Source: Sedimenticola selenatireducens (GTDB lineage: Bacteria > Pseudomonadota > Gammaproteobacteria > Chromatiales > Chromatiaceae). Taken from it: a stretch of 40,566 bases of DNA. Position numbers and translations under genes: made by a program. The notes beneath the pieces were generated by a model. It did not search any database. It was not told the DNA's origin and worked only from the letters and a program-made list of their open reading frames with translations. The stretch spans positions 1-40,566 of the forward strand of contig NZ_VMNH01000033.1 of the NCBI RefSeq assembly GCF_007625115.1. Reading direction: 5' to 3'. Position 1 is the stretch's first letter. Each line of letters opens with the position of its first letter. Positions 23,516-33,489 of the stretch are shown here, one piece after another.

Positions 23516-25828
23516 ATGATCCAGAAAACCATGGCCTTTGTCATTGGGGCCCTGCTGCTCCAATACCAATCAGAATTGCCTCACTTCGGCTGGAATCTGT
23601 TACTTATTCCTGTGGCACTGATGGCTTGGTATTATCGAACGAGCTTATTCGTTCACTTTCCCGCATTCCTGATTGCTGGCTTTTTCTGGGCCTCACTACA
23701 CGCGCATCAGTCACTTACACCTCAGTTAATTCCTGAGCTTGAAAAGCAGGATCTGTTAGCAACAGGTGTTATTTCATCATTGCCCGATATCACTACAGAA
23801 CGTACGCGCTTTGAATTTGTTATTGAACGGTTAGTGCATGCGGGTGAATCGATCGATTTTCCCCGGCGGATACTTTTGAGCTGGTATCGAAATGCACCTC
23901 CCTTGGCTGTTGGTGAGGGCTGGCAATTAGTGATCCGATTAAAACGCCCACATGGCATGTTAAACCCGGGAGGAGGGGACTATGAGCGTATCCTCTATAT
24001 CAACGGGATAAAAGCCACCGGTTATGTGAGAGCGGGGGATGATAACCGTCGTCTCAATCCAGCCGGCAGCGGTCAGCTATTTAACCGGCTTCGTGAACAG
24101 ATTCGATTCAGAATCGACCAAGCTATAGAAGATAAAGGCATTCAAGGCATTGTCAGGGCATTGGTTATTGGTGATCGAAGTTTGATTGTACCCGATCAAT
24201 GGGAAGTTTTTCGCCAGACGGGAACCAATCATCTGATGGCGATATCGGGACTCCATATTGGTATTGTCTCCGGATTGTTTTTCTTTCTGGCGAGTGCGTT
24301 ATGGAAACGCTTTCCGCGCGCATGTCTCTGGCTGCCTGCACAACAGATAGGCGCAATTGCGGCACTGCTCTCTGCATTTTGCTATGCCGGGTTTGCGGGT
24401 TTTGCCATACCCTGTGTACGGGCACTCATCATGCTGAGTGTGGTAATGGGTAGCCTGCTCTACAAACGCTCGATTAGCCCCCATCAGCCGCTGTGTTTTG
24501 CACTCTTTCTTGTGGTGCTACTGGATCCTGTTACGGTTATCTCAAGCGGTTTTTGGCTCTCATTTGCCGCGGTCACCATTATCATGATCACTATGCAGGG
24601 GAGGGTTGGCAGCCGAAGTGCTGTATTGTGGAGTGTGGTCAGAATTCAATGGGTTGTTTCCCTTGGGTTGGCCCCGGTTCTATTGTTGCTGGGTTTCGAT
24701 GTCCCCTTGCTATCCCCATTGGTTAATTTTTTGATGGTCCCACTGTTTTCACTGTTGTTGGTTCCTCTATTGTTGTTGACGGTTGTTCTGCTCTGTAGTT
24801 GGACGGCACCCGGTTTGTTCTTACTGATGCCATCGGTGTGGTTAATCGAAAAAATTCAGTGGGCGCTTGCCTGGATAGCTGATTATGATTTGACAGCCTC
24901 GCTGTTGGGAACCCCACCGACCTGGATGCTGATGGGCCTGTTGCTCTCGATACTCTTATTACTCCTGCCTGCGGGTATACCGGGTAGATGGCTGGGATTA
25001 TTGCTGCTATTTCCGCTGATACTCTTTAGAAATCCTCCACTGGAAGCCGGACAGGTTCATTTGACACTGCTGGATGTGGGGCAGGGCTTGGCTATTGTTG
25101 TACGCACTGCCCGTCATGTGTTGTTGTACGATGTGGGTCCGAGTTACCCGTCTGGATTTGATACCGGTAAATTGGTAGTTCTGCCCTTTCTGAAATCACA
25201 AGGTATTAAGCATATCGACAAGGTAATTGTCAGCAACGGGGACAGTGATCATCGAGGCGGTCTTCATGCCGTCATGGAAAACCGCTCCATAGGTGAACTG
25301 TTGAGTGGTGAACCACAACGAATACCGGGCGTAACGTCTGCGCAATGTCTGGCTGGATTAAATTGGGAGTGGGATGGGGTCAGGTTTGAAATACTACACC
25401 CGGACGGTACCCGTGATTGGAAAGGTAATAATGCCTCTTGTGTATTGGCGGTTCGTAGTGGCACGGGCCAGTTGCTGTTAACGGGAGATATTGAGGCGGC
25501 GGCGGAAGCCTCACTTATTGCGCACTATTCAAAGCGTTTAACCTCCCAGGTTGTTACAGTGCCGCATCATGGCAGCGCCAGTTCATCGGGAAAAGATTTT
25601 ATTAAGATGACGCAGGCCCAATATGGTTTAATCTCGGCAGGTTACAGGAATCGCTATAATTTTCCCCGTGAGGATGTTCGATTGCGCTGGCAAAATGCCA
25701 AAACTACTCTCCTCAATACAGCAGAAAGTGGGGCAATATCACTTATTCTGACGCCAGATGGTACCATTCATGGACCTTGGGCCTATCGTGCAGCCAACCG
25801 CCGTTACTGGATGTCTGCTCCAATGTGA
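23516..25828 (+). CDS. comEC: DNA internalisation competence protein ComEC/Rec2
   Basis: 770 residues, full family length. The N-terminal part has membrane helices and a DUF4131 beta domain (to about 200). The Competence channel domain (about 215-480) begins GTNHLMAISGLHIGIVSGLFFFLAS. A C-terminal metallo-beta-lactamase domain starts near 510 (LTLLDVGQGLAIVV) with SNGDSDHRGGLHAV and LLTGDIEAAAE. It forms the inner-membrane channel for single-stranded DNA during natural transformation, and the C-terminal domain may degrade the non-imported strand. GGAAGGAAG precedes the ATG. The intact frame argues for retained transformability. Confidence 0.92.
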   Translation: MIQKTMAFVIGALLLQYQSELPHFGWNLLLIPVALMAWYYRTSLFVHFPAFLIAGFFWASLHAHQSLTPQLIPELEKQDLLATGVISSLPDITTERTRFEFVIERLVHAGESIDFPRRILLSWYRNAPPLAVGEGWQLVIRLKRPHGMLNPGGGDYERILYINGIKATGYVRAGDDNRRLNPAGSGQLFNRLREQIRFRIDQAIEDKGIQGIVRALVIGDRSLIVPDQWEVFRQTGTNHLMAISGLHIGIVSGLFFFLASALWKRFPRACLWLPAQQIGAIAALLSAFCYAGFAGFAIPCVRALIMLSVVMGSLLYKRSISPHQPLCFALFLVVLLDPVTVISSGFWLSFAAVTIIMITMQGRVGSRSAVLWSVVRIQWVVSLGLAPVLLLLGFDVPLLSPLVNFLMVPLFSLLLVPLLLLTVVLLCSWTAPGLFLLMPSVWLIEKIQWALAWIADYDLTASLLGTPPTWMLMGLLLSILLLLLPAGIPGRWLGLLLLFPLILFRNPPLEAGQVHLTLLDVGQGLAIVVRTARHVLLYDVGPSYPSGFDTGKLVVLPFLKSQGIKHIDKVIVSNGDSDHRGGLHAVMENRSIGELLSGEPQRIPGVTSAQCLAGLNWEWDGVRFEILHPDGTRDWKGNNASCVLAVRSGTGQLLLTGDIEAAAEASLIAHYSKRLTSQVVTVPHHGSASSSGKDFIKMTQAQYGLISAGYRNRYNFPREDVRLRWQNAKTTLLNTAESGAISLILTPDGTIHGPWAYRAANRRYWMSAPM

Positions 25829-25850
25829 CGTGAGATCGGCCTAACAGCTT

Positions 25851-25878
25851 TTGATCAGGGTGTGTAATACAGTATGAT
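25851..25878 (+). promoter_or_regulatory. candidate sigma-70 promoter for exbB-exbD-lpxK-kdsB
   Basis: TTGATC (25851-25856) and TATGAT (25873-25878) are separated by 16 bp, and lie 65 bp before the proposed exbB start. This fits a housekeeping promoter for the five-gene run. Based on match to consensus only. Confidence 0.45.
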
Positions 25879-25943
25879 ACAACTCATCTTATGGGCGATT
25901 GCCCCTTGATCGGCAAAATTCAACTCCAGAGGGAATAGAGAAG

Positions 25944-26558
25944 GTGTTTGAACTGGTTAAAGCCGGCGGTATCCTAATGCTGCCCATCATCGTATGCTCA
26001 ATCGTTGCCCTGGCAATCATATTTGAGCGTCTATGGGCACTGCGCTCGCAACGTGTCATCCCCAACAACCTGGTGGCGCAGATCTGGCAACTGCACAGCA
26101 AAGGTCAATTGACCAATGCCCATGTAGTGACAGTCAAAGAGGGTTCACCCTTGGGGCGTATTCTGGCGGCGGGTTTAGTGAATCGCCAGCACTCCAGAAT
26201 TGTCATGAAAGAGGCTATAGAGGAGGTGGGGCGTCAAGTCGTTCATGAATTGGAGCGGTATCTCAATACACTGGGCACCATCGCTTCAATAGCACCGCTG
26301 TTGGGGTTGTTAGGTACGGTAATCGGAATGATCAAGGTGTTTGCAGCCATTATGACTGCAGGCGTGGGTAATCCGACCGTACTGGCAGGGGGCATCTCCG
26401 AGGCCTTGATAACCACCGCTGCTGGATTGTCAGTGGCCATTCCCAGTCTGATGTTCCATCGTTACTTTGGTGGAAAAGTGGAACGACTGGTGGTGAAGAT
26501 GGAAGAGCAGGCCTTGAAGATGGTTGAAGTGATGCAGGGCGAGCGCGAGCAAGGGTAA
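25944..26558 (+). CDS. exbB: MotA/TolQ/ExbB-family proton channel protein
   Basis: 204 residues from the GTG at 25944 (MFELVKAGGILMLPIIVCSI); GAGGGA lies 9 nt upstream. A TTG at 25899 would add 15 polar residues before the first helix and is unlikely. Three membrane segments are visible: about 8-30, about 100-130 (TLGTIASIAPLLGLLGTVIGMIKVF) and about 150-175 (ISEALITTAAGLSVAIPSLMF). With ExbD, encoded 4 nt downstream, it uses the proton gradient to energise outer-membrane processes. Its place directly before lpxK and kdsB is seen in many gammaproteobacteria and suggests a link to envelope biogenesis rather than only TonB uptake. Confidence 0.88.
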   Translation: MFELVKAGGILMLPIIVCSIVALAIIFERLWALRSQRVIPNNLVAQIWQLHSKGQLTNAHVVTVKEGSPLGRILAAGLVNRQHSRIVMKEAIEEVGRQVVHELERYLNTLGTIASIAPLLGLLGTVIGMIKVFAAIMTAGVGNPTVLAGGISEALITTAAGLSVAIPSLMFHRYFGGKVERLVVKMEEQALKMVEVMQGEREQG

Positions 26559-26562
26559 TCAC

Positions 26563-26988
26563 GTGAATTTACGCCCGCATCGTAAAGAGTCTCCTGAACT
26601 CAATCTGACGCCACTGATTGATGTGGTATTTTTGCTGTTGATCTTCTTTATGGTTTCGACCACCTTTGATAAAGAGTCCCGTATCAAGGTCGAATTGCCG
26701 ACGGCTGCTACGCAGGATGAGCAGGTTGAAGACGAGAAGGTGCTACAGATTACGGTAGATGCCAACGGTCGTTTCTATGTTGATGAGCGCGAAGTAGTCA
26801 ATACCGATGCCGATACACTCAAGCGTGCGATCGAAAAAGCGGCGGGTGTTCGGCGTGATTTACCCGTGATTATCAAGGCAGATGCCCGCGCTTCATTTCA
26901 GTCGGTATTTAAGGTGATGGATGTCACCAGCCAGTTAGGCTTTGTCAATATGACCTTTCCCGGTAAACAGCCGGTAGAGGCCAACTGA
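26563..26988 (+). CDS. exbD: ExbD/TolR-family biopolymer transport protein
   Basis: 141 residues, starting at GTG 26563. The N-terminal cytoplasmic stretch leads to one transmembrane helix with the conserved proton-carrying Asp (LNLTPLIDVVFLLLIFFMVSTTF), then a periplasmic domain ending VMDVTSQLGFVNMTFPGKQ. It pairs with ExbB encoded immediately upstream (4 nt gap). The conserved Asp is present, so the channel should be functional. Confidence 0.9.
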   Translation: MNLRPHRKESPELNLTPLIDVVFLLLIFFMVSTTFDKESRIKVELPTAATQDEQVEDEKVLQITVDANGRFYVDEREVVNTDADTLKRAIEKAAGVRRDLPVIIKADARASFQSVFKVMDVTSQLGFVNMTFPGKQPVEAN

Positions 26989-26995
26989 CCTCTTT

Positions 26996-27979
26996 GTGAA
27001 ACGTCTCGATCAGTATTGGTACAGTATTAATACTGTCTCCATCTTGCTCGTCCCTCTCTCCTGGGTATTTTGCCTGATCAGTTGGATTCGGCGGCAGGCT
27101 TATAAATACAACCTGTTAGCAACGCGGAAGATGCCAGTCCCCGTCATTGTGGTGGGCAATATCACCGTGGGAGGAACGGGTAAAACGCCCCTGGTTATCT
27201 GGTTGGCAGAGCACCTACGGCAGCAGGGTTTTAGCCCGGGAATTATTTCCAGAGGCTATGGTGGTAATGCCACTCATTGGCCAATTCAGGTAATGGATAC
27301 GAGTGATCCAGCAGAGGTAGGCGATGAGCCTATCATGTTGGCAAGGCGTAGTGGGTGTCCTGTTTGGGTGGGCCCTGATCGACCGGTCACTGCCACGAAA
27401 CTTCTGGATGCGACGGCCTGTAACATCATTATTTCAGATGATGGCCTGCAACACTATGCGCTGGCACGGGATATCGAGATCGCAGTGATTGATGGTGCGC
27501 GCGGTCTGGGGAATGGTCTCTGTTTACCGGCCGGTCCGCTTAGAGAAAAATCAAACCGACTCAGTACGGTTGATCTTGTGATTGCCAATGGCGCGTCTGA
27601 TCTGACAACGCATCAAATGACGTTGGTGCCAGGTGATTTGGTCAATCTAAAGGAAGATAATACCCGAGTGTCTACAGAGCAATTCCGTGGGGGTAGGGTG
27701 CATGGAATGGCCGGCATTGGCAATCCAACACGTTTCTTCAATACACTCCGGCAATTAGGACTAGACGTTGAAGCGCACGCCTTTCCAGATCACCATTCTT
27801 TCCGTGCGGCAGAGATAACACCAGATGATACACTGCCAGTGATTATTACTGAGAAAGATGCGGTAAAATGTACAGGCTTTGCCCAACAGCGTCACTGGTA
27901 TCTTGAGGTCAGTGCTGAGCTGGATGCCGGGTTCATTCAACAACTGGATAAACAGATTAGAGAATTGAAAGATGGATAA
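26996..27979 (+). CDS. lpxK: tetraacyldisaccharide 4'-kinase LpxK
   Basis: 327 residues. One N-terminal membrane anchor (about 12-32) is followed by [17 protein letters not shown] with P-loop Lys63, then [52 protein letters not shown] and [17 protein letters not shown]. It phosphorylates the lipid A disaccharide at the 4' position on the cytoplasmic face of the inner membrane. The start is GTG 26996, 7 nt after exbD, and its end overlaps the Trm112-like gene by 8 nt. This shows a lipid A-containing Gram-negative envelope. Confidence 0.93.
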   Translation: MKRLDQYWYSINTVSILLVPLSWVFCLISWIRRQAYKYNLLATRKMPVPVIVVGNITVGGTGKTPLVIWLAEHLRQQGFSPGIISRGYGGNATHWPIQVMDTSDPAEVGDEPIMLARRSGCPVWVGPDRPVTATKLLDATACNIIISDDGLQHYALARDIEIAVIDGARGLGNGLCLPAGPLREKSNRLSTVDLVIANGASDLTTHQMTLVPGDLVNLKEDNTRVSTEQFRGGRVHGMAGIGNPTRFFNTLRQLGLDVEAHAFPDHHSFRAAEITPDDTLPVIITEKDAVKCTGFAQQRHWYLEVSAELDAGFIQQLDKQIRELKDG

Positions 27980-28154
27980 AAAACTGCTCGATATACTGGT
28001 ATGCCCGCTCTGCAAAAGTAAGCTCACCTATAACCGTAAGGGGAGTGAATTGATCTGCAAGGCGGATCGCCTGGGTTTCCCTATTCGTGATGGCATCCCT
28101 GTCATGCTGGAGGATGAGGCCAGGAAACTGCCTGCAGATGAAGATATAGAGTAA
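27972..28154 (+). CDS. Trm112-family small zinc-finger protein
   Basis: 60 residues: [20 protein letters not shown] with C11 and C14, a central hydrophilic part with a third Cys ([12 protein letters not shown]) and the [14 protein letters not shown] end typical of the YcaR/Trm112 family. Members are small methyltransferase or enzyme partners. The gene overlaps lpxK and precedes kdsB, the arrangement found in E. coli (lpxK-ycaR-kdsB). Its role there is not established. Confidence 0.9.
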   Translation: MDKKLLDILVCPLCKSKLTYNRKGSELICKADRLGFPIRDGIPVMLEDEARKLPADEDIE

Positions 28155-28194
28155 CGGCACCTGATGATTATTCACTTCAATACTTGGAACCGTT

Positions 28195-28962
28195 ATGAAC
28201 TTTAAGGTCGTTATTCCTGCTCGGTATGCGTCAACCCGCCTGCCTGGGAAGCCTCTGCTGAATATTGGTGGCAAGCCGATGATTCAACATGTGCATACCC
28301 GTGCCATCGAGAGTGGCGCCGATCAAGTTGTTGTAGCAACGGATGACATCCGTATAGCCGATTGCGTCCGAGATTTCGGTGGAGAAGTCTGTATAACTCA
28401 GGCTGATCACCGAAGTGGAACAGACCGTATTGCTGAGGTGGTAAAACAGTACGGCTGGCAAGAAGATGAAATCGTAGTAAATCTGCAAGGTGATGAACCG
28501 GATATGCCGTCTGCGCTCTTGCTTCAGGTGGCAAAGGATATGGCTGCCCATACCGACGCTTCAATGACGACGTTGAGCGCGAAGATGAGTGAAAAGTCAC
28601 AACTGTTTGATCCCAACGTCGTGAAATTAGTAACGGATGCCAAGGGCTATGCACTCTATTTCAGTCGTGCGCCGATCCCTTGGAATAGAGACCAGTTTGC
28701 AGATCAGGCAAACATTCCAGATCTGGTTGAAGGGCATCACCGTCACATAGGTCTGTATGCCTACCGTGCCGGATTTCTTGCGCGTTATGTTCAGTGGCAA
28801 CCCGCACCGTTAGAAGCGTTGGAATCCTTGGAACAGCTGCGAGTGCTTTGGCAGGGTGAAAAAATACATGTCAGTGAGGCGACAATCATGCCGGGGCATG
28901 GGGTGGACACACAACAGGATCTTGATCTGGTCAATAGACTATTCCAACAGCGTAGCAACTGA
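28195..28962 (+). CDS. kdsB: 3-deoxy-manno-octulosonate cytidylyltransferase (CMP-KDO synthetase)
   Basis: 255 residues, the family's usual size. The nucleotidyltransferase start VVIPARYASTRLPGKPLLNIGGKPMIQHV is followed by VVATDD, THRSGTDRIAE-like ADHRSGTDRIAEV, NLQGDEP and the YFSRAPIPWNRD and HRHIGLYAYRAGFL motifs. It activates KDO with CTP for lipopolysaccharide core synthesis. It is the last gene of the exbBD-lpxK-trm112-kdsB run and is convergent (3 nt) with a small hypothetical gene. Confidence 0.95.
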   Translation: MNFKVVIPARYASTRLPGKPLLNIGGKPMIQHVHTRAIESGADQVVVATDDIRIADCVRDFGGEVCITQADHRSGTDRIAEVVKQYGWQEDEIVVNLQGDEPDMPSALLLQVAKDMAAHTDASMTTLSAKMSEKSQLFDPNVVKLVTDAKGYALYFSRAPIPWNRDQFADQANIPDLVEGHHRHIGLYAYRAGFLARYVQWQPAPLEALESLEQLRVLWQGEKIHVSEATIMPGHGVDTQQDLDLVNRLFQQRSN

Positions 28963-28965
28963 AGC

Positions 28966-29250
28966 TTAATTCAAACCAGGTGGTATAACTTTGTTGGAAA
29001 GTAGCTCGAGCAACTCCTCAGAGAGCGAGTCGGGTGTATTTCCAAAGAGTGGTAGGGTAATGGTTTCTGGTCCTTTCCTGGACGGTTCACCAAACAGATT
29101 AGTCTGGATGATTGCTTGACTCGAAGGATCAGACAACACCACGCTGCCTTCATCAGCCAACACCTCATGCAGAACCCAAACTCTGCCCAGGTGGTTAAAG
29201 TGGCTGCCAATTAGTGTGCGCATGCGCTGAATAAAATCCTGATCTTCCAA
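28966..29250 (-). CDS. small conserved hypothetical protein
   Basis: 94 residues from a TTG at 29250 (MEDQDFIQRMRTLIGSHFNH); an ATG at 29223 would give 85 residues beginning MRTLIG. The frame codes for a compact beta-rich protein with HLGRVWVLHEVLADEGSVVLSD and a TITLPLFG strand. There is no signal or membrane segment. I recall similar short proteins near kdsB in related bacteria, but I do not know a function. The ribosome binding site is weak for either start. Codon use looks like that of the neighbours, which supports a real gene. Confidence 0.6.
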   Translation of the reverse strand: MEDQDFIQRMRTLIGSHFNHLGRVWVLHEVLADEGSVVLSDPSSQAIIQTNLFGEPSRKGPETITLPLFGNTPDSLSEELLELLSNKVIPPGLN

Positions 29251-29383
29251 AATGCCGGTCCCGATTGAGTGGGTTAAACCATGAAGAAAACGGTAAGGGT
29301 AACGATTAAAAGTATAAGTTGGGACGGGTTTTAGTCATTCAATCCCTTATTGCGATATTTATCAATCATCACAGGGCATAGTA

Positions 29384-29746
29384 TCAATAGTGTTGATAGC
29401 CCATTAATAGATCGCTTTTCCTTCGACCATGGCTTGAGCGGCGATCATCACTCTGTCTAAGAGATCGGCGACGTTCTATTCTGTAACGTCGGGATTTGTG
29501 ACCTCGCCGATCGACAATACCTTCATAGACACAACGACATTCGGGTGAGTTACAACTGGGCAGTGGAAGCACGGGTGCTTCATTGATCTGGAACACTTTG
29601 TCCAGTAGTGAAATAGCACTTTTACATCCGCAGCGGCTCACTCTGACAAGGATAAATCGCTGATATTCCGCTATCTTTTTGAGCTGCTTCTGGCGCAACA
29701 GATCGCTGCTGGGCGATTCAGTGTTCTGTTTAAAAAACCATCCCAT
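29384..29746 (-). CDS. conserved hypothetical Cys/Arg-rich protein
   Basis: About 120 residues from MGWFFKQNTESP (an ATG three codons upstream at 29755 is also possible). A basic, Arg-rich protein. Central cysteines occur as CGCKSAISLLDKVF and LPLPSCNSPECRCVYEG, followed by DRRGHKSRRYRIERRRS and a tail of Arg-Arg pairs. The Cys pattern (C-x-C, C-x4-C-x-C) suggests a small metal site. Related proteins with the same P-x-L-P-L-x-x-C and C-x-C-x-(Y/F) layout exist in other gammaproteobacteria, as far as I recall. It is divergent from the tyrosine phosphatase. Confidence 0.6.
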   Translation of the reverse strand: MGWFFKQNTESPSSDLLRQKQLKKIAEYQRFILVRVSRCGCKSAISLLDKVFQINEAPVLPLPSCNSPECRCVYEGIVDRRGHKSRRYRIERRRSLRQSDDRRSSHGRRKSDLLMGYQHY

Positions 29747-29824
29747 AATGATCATCCATGTCGGTCAATAGAGGTATACTCTCATTATAGATGACTACTT
29801 GTCGAATGAAGATATTCCATATTT

Positions 29825-29854
29825 TTGATAACGTATCATTAGGTCTATTAATAA
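29825..29854 (+). promoter_or_regulatory. candidate promoter for the tyrosine phosphatase gene
   Basis: TTGATA (29825-29830) is followed, 18 bp on, by TAATAA (29849-29854), about 20 bp before the ATG at 29874. The -35 is close to consensus and the -10 is imperfect. Confidence 0.3.
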
Positions 29855-29873
29855 TGGGTTATTGGTTGAATTC

Positions 29874-30356
29874 ATGAAAAAAGTATCCGTTTTGTTCGTC
29901 TGCATGGGCAATATCTGTCGGTCTCCCACGGCACATGGCGTTTTTGAAGGCTTGGTAGAGCGTGCGGGTTTACAGGGGAATATCAGCGTCGATTCAGCGG
30001 GTACCCATGCCTATCATGTTGGCAGTTCTCCAGATTCTCGATCACAAAAAACAGCCGCAAGCAGAGGTGTTGATCTGAGTGGGCAACGCGCACGACAAGC
30101 TGACCGCAAGGATTTTGAGCAATTCGACTATATTATTGCGATGGATCGAGACAATCTTTCCAATTTGCAATTTATCGCACCACCCGAAGGGAAGCATAAA
30201 TTGTATCTGTTATTGGATTTTGCCCCTGAGTTGGGCGTTAAAGAAGTACCAGACCCCTATTATGGGGGGGATAAGGGTTTTGATAAGGTATTCGACCTGG
30301 TCTATGCTGCTTCCGAAAGACTCCTGGCGAGCATCAAGGCTGAACACCAACTTTAA
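29874..30356 (+). CDS. low-molecular-weight protein-tyrosine phosphatase
   Basis: 160 residues. The active-site loop C10-MGNICR-S near the N-terminus and the general acid Asp in EVPDPYYGGDKGF define the LMW-PTP family. I start at ATG 29874 (MKKVSVLFVCMGNICRSP); the in-frame ATG at 29862 would add four residues. It dephosphorylates tyrosine on proteins such as exopolysaccharide kinases; no such kinase lies in the window, so the partner is unknown. It is convergent with rne and ends at a shared terminator. Confidence 0.93.
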   Translation: MKKVSVLFVCMGNICRSPTAHGVFEGLVERAGLQGNISVDSAGTHAYHVGSSPDSRSQKTAASRGVDLSGQRARQADRKDFEQFDYIIAMDRDNLSNLQFIAPPEGKHKLYLLLDFAPELGVKEVPDPYYGGDKGFDKVFDLVYAASERLLASIKAEHQL

Positions 30357-30381
30357 TCACGTTAAATTTCAGGATAAACAA

Positions 30382-30415
30382 AAACAGGCCGGTGGAAATA
30401 ACCACCGGCCTGTTT
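30382..30415. terminator. rho-independent terminator, bidirectional
   Basis: A 14-bp perfect stem (AAACAGGCCGGTGG and CCACCGGCCTGTTT) encloses a 6-nt loop. It is followed by a T-run on the plus strand and preceded by A-rich sequence, so it works in both directions. It ends the tyrosine phosphatase gene and the rne gene. Confidence 0.92.
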
Positions 30416-30435
30416 TTTGTCTGAAAGTGTGAGGC

Positions 30436-33400
30436 TTAGTCTTTATTTTCAGGTGTGGATTTCACATCCGCTTTGGGTCGTTCTGCTTCAACCGTGCTTT
30501 TCTGGGCAGATTCGGGTTTAGCGGCAGGCGCTGCTGTCTTTGGCGTATCGGCGGCGGTCTTTACCGCAGCAGCTCCACCCGTAGATACAGGCTCCATTCT
30601 GGGCTTTGTTTCCACCTGACGAAGCGGTTGTGTGGAAACCGGCTTACTTTCAGGTTTAACAACAGGTGTTGGAGCTGGCTTTGGTGTCGCTACTGGCGCT
30701 GGTGTAGGTTGTGGCGCTTTTTCAGCCATAGGCTTTGTTTCGACTTGACGAAGCGGTTGGGCCGGAACAGGTTTGGGCTTTTGCTCGGGCATCTTGGCAG
30801 GTGCTGATGCAGCAGGTTTTTCGGTTACCTGTTTTGGCTGTGTCGATACAGTCTCAGCAGGTTTTGCCGAAGTGGGTTTGGTTTCTACTTGACGCAAAAC
30901 CGGCTCGTTTGAGGAGGCAGGCTTCTCTGCGGCTTTTGTTGCAGGTGTTGGCTTTGTCTGCTGTGAGATGGCAGCCGATTGCGTACTAGGCGCTTCCTGT
31001 TTCTCCGGTACGGGTGCAGGTTTCTCAGTGGCTGACTTTGCCGTTTCTGCTTTGTGTGTTTGAGAAGGCGAGGCGATAGCATTACTGGACGAAGCAGGCG
31101 CCTCGCTTGGGCGTTCCACCTTTTCTACAGGTTTAGCGGCTGCAGGTGCAACTTTATCAACTGGTTGCGCAGGGCTTTGTGACTGCTCAGGTTTGCTGTC
31201 AGATGATTTCTCTGCCACAGCTTCTTGCTTCTCCATGCGATTCGGTTCGTCTGAATTGCGTGGTTTGCGCGCTGATTGACTACGGCTGGCTCTTGGCTTG
31301 GATGTGGATTGCTCACCCGCATCGGCCGATTGGTTTTCTGCTGTCTCAGGAGCCTTCTCCTGATTTTCAGTGGACACCTGATTGGCTGATTCGTTTTCAC
31401 CCGTATTGGTTTTCCGTCTACGACGCCCACCGCGACGACCACGCCGGGAGCTGCGCTTAGGTTCTTCATTGCCGCTTGCTTGTTCATTTGCCGGTTTATT
31501 AACCAGGTTTTCTGGTTTCTGCTCTTGTGAGGTCTTTGTTTCCTCTCGGTTTTCTGTCTGTTTTACAGCGGTTTTATCTTCCTGGCGTGGAGTAGATTGA
31601 GCGCGAGTGTCATCGCTCTTTTTTCTATTGGCCTGTTTAGGTTTATTGGGCCGGTTCGTATTGGATCGTTTGTTGTCGTCCTGGCTTGAACGGGTACGCT
31701 TGTCACGCCCCTTGGATTCTGCGCGCTTTGGACTTTCACGTTTTACGGGCTTCGCCGGTTGTTCTGTAGCCTGCTCTGCGGAATCACCGCCGATAATGGC
31801 TTTCCAGAGTTTACTGAAGAATCCTTTTTCTCTCGGCTGCACTTCCGCTACAGGAGTTTTTGCCTGAGGAGTGGGGGCAGGAGATGACGGAATGAATCGT
31901 TTTACCGTCGGCTCTTCAGGTGTTGCATCACCTGGTTTGGCAAAGTCAGGTTTCTTGTCTTCAGGTTCAGCCATCATTTTGTAGCTGGCTACCTCTTCCT
32001 CATCTTCGTTTACATCCTGATCACGAACACGTTCAATCTCGTAGTGTGGTGTATCAAAATGGATGTTTGGTATGAGTACTACACTGACATTTTGCCGTTG
32101 CTCAATGTCATGAATCATCTGACGCTTTTCATTCAGCAGAAATGTCGCTACATCGACCGGTAATTGGGCATTTATACGGAGCGTATTCTCTTTCATCGCG
32201 TGCTCTTCAATGATTCTGAGCACCGATAGCGCAAGGGATTCAACGCCACGGATAAAACCATGCCCATCACAGCGTGGGCAGACATGCAGCATTGATTCGC
32301 CTAGTGAAGGTCTAAGTCTCTGGCGCGACAATTCAAGTAGGCCGAAGCGTGATATACGACCGAGCTGAACGCGTGCACGGTCTTGCTTCATGGCCTCTTT
32401 AAGGCGGTTTTCAACTTCCCGCTGATTTCGTGTCGGGGTCATATCGATAAAATCGATAACAAACAGACCGCCCATATCACGCATTCTCAACTGACGCGCG
32501 ATTTCATCGGCGGCTTCCAGATTGGTATTGAGTGCGGTTTCCTCGATGTCTGCCCCCTTGGTTGAGCGAGCAGAGTTAATATCGACAGAGGTGAGCGCCT
32601 CGGTATGGTCGATCACAATCGCACCGCCCGATGGCAAGCGTACTTCCCGCTGGAAGGCTGATTCGATCTGACTCTCAATCTGATAGCGGCTGAACAGGGG
32701 CACTTCGTCCGTATAATGGCGCACTTTACGCAGGTTATGCGGCATAACCTGTTCGATAAACTCACAAGCCTCTTGATAGACTTCCTCGTGATCAATAACG
32801 ATCTCACCGATATCCTGGCGCAAGTGATCGCGAATAGAACGAATGATGACGTTGCTTTCCTGATAGATCAGGAAGGGGGCGGCTTTCTCTTTGGCTGAAG
32901 ACTCAATAGCGCTCCACAGTTGCAGCAGATAATTGAGGTCCCACTGCAAATCTTCCTGGCTCTTTCCAATACCGGCAGTACGTACTATCAGCCCCGATCC
33001 ATCTGGGATTTCAAGACCGGACATGGCATCACGCAGGTCATTACGTTCCTGGCCTTCAATGCGCCGGGATATGCCGCCCGCCCTTGGATTGTTCGGCATC
33101 AGAACCAGATAACGGCCAGCCAGGGATATGAAGGTAGTCAGAGCGGCGCCTTTATTACCGCGCTCCTCTTTTTCGATTTGTACGACGACCTCTTGCCCTT
33201 CTTTAATCGCATCCTTGATTTGTACGCGTCCACCTGATTCGCGAGCGGAGTCAGTAAAATAGTGGCGGGAGATCTCTTTGAGGGGGAGGAATCCATGACG
33301 TTCAGAACCGTACTCAACAAAGGCGGCTTCAAGGCTGGGCTCAACCCGGGTGACTCTTCCTTTGTAGATATTGGCTTTTTTCTGTTCGCGTCCGGCTGTT

Positions 33401-33489
33401 TCGATATCCAGGTTAAAAAGTTTTTGGCCATCCACGATGGCAACACGCAACTCCTCAGGCTGAGTTGCGTTGATCAACATACGTTTCAT
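30436..33489 (-). CDS. rne: ribonuclease E
   Basis: 1017 residues from ATG 33489 ([20 protein letters not shown]). With this start the numbering coincides with E. coli: catalytic D303 and D346, and zinc-link C404-PR-C407. S1 domain about 35-125; RNase H/5' sensor/DNase I-like parts to about 400; small domain to about 510. A membrane-targeting amphipathic helix is likely at 554-568 ([15 protein letters not shown]). The C-terminal 450 residues are disordered, rich in Pro, Lys, Glu and Arg, with an Arg-rich RNA-binding patch ([14 protein letters not shown]) and three LRQVETKP repeats. It initiates mRNA decay and tRNA/rRNA processing and scaffolds the degradosome. A frame extension to 33603 is unsupported. 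Confidence 0.95.
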   Translation of the reverse strand: MKRMLINATQPEELRVAIVDGQKLFNLDIETAGREQKKANIYKGRVTRVEPSLEAAFVEYGSERHGFLPLKEISRHYFTDSARESGGRVQIKDAIKEGQEVVVQIEKEERGNKGAALTTFISLAGRYLVLMPNNPRAGGISRRIEGQERNDLRDAMSGLEIPDGSGLIVRTAGIGKSQEDLQWDLNYLLQLWSAIESSAKEKAAPFLIYQESNVIIRSIRDHLRQDIGEIVIDHEEVYQEACEFIEQVMPHNLRKVRHYTDEVPLFSRYQIESQIESAFQREVRLPSGGAIVIDHTEALTSVDINSARSTKGADIEETALNTNLEAADEIARQLRMRDMGGLFVIDFIDMTPTRNQREVENRLKEAMKQDRARVQLGRISRFGLLELSRQRLRPSLGESMLHVCPRCDGHGFIRGVESLALSVLRIIEEHAMKENTLRINAQLPVDVATFLLNEKRQMIHDIEQRQNVSVVLIPNIHFDTPHYEIERVRDQDVNEDEEEVASYKMMAEPEDKKPDFAKPGDATPEEPTVKRFIPSSPAPTPQAKTPVAEVQPREKGFFSKLWKAIIGGDSAEQATEQPAKPVKRESPKRAESKGRDKRTRSSQDDNKRSNTNRPNKPKQANRKKSDDTRAQSTPRQEDKTAVKQTENREETKTSQEQKPENLVNKPANEQASGNEEPKRSSRRGRRGGRRRRKTNTGENESANQVSTENQEKAPETAENQSADAGEQSTSKPRASRSQSARKPRNSDEPNRMEKQEAVAEKSSDSKPEQSQSPAQPVDKVAPAAAKPVEKVERPSEAPASSSNAIASPSQTHKAETAKSATEKPAPVPEKQEAPSTQSAAISQQTKPTPATKAAEKPASSNEPVLRQVETKPTSAKPAETVSTQPKQVTEKPAASAPAKMPEQKPKPVPAQPLRQVETKPMAEKAPQPTPAPVATPKPAPTPVVKPESKPVSTQPLRQVETKPRMEPVSTGGAAAVKTAADTPKTAAPAAKPESAQKSTVEAERPKADVKSTPENKD

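Noticed and set aside
30436-31900. Several open frames antisense to or shifted within the RNase E tail
   Set aside because: They are shadows of the low-complexity Pro/Lys/Glu-rich coding sequence, without ribosome binding sites.
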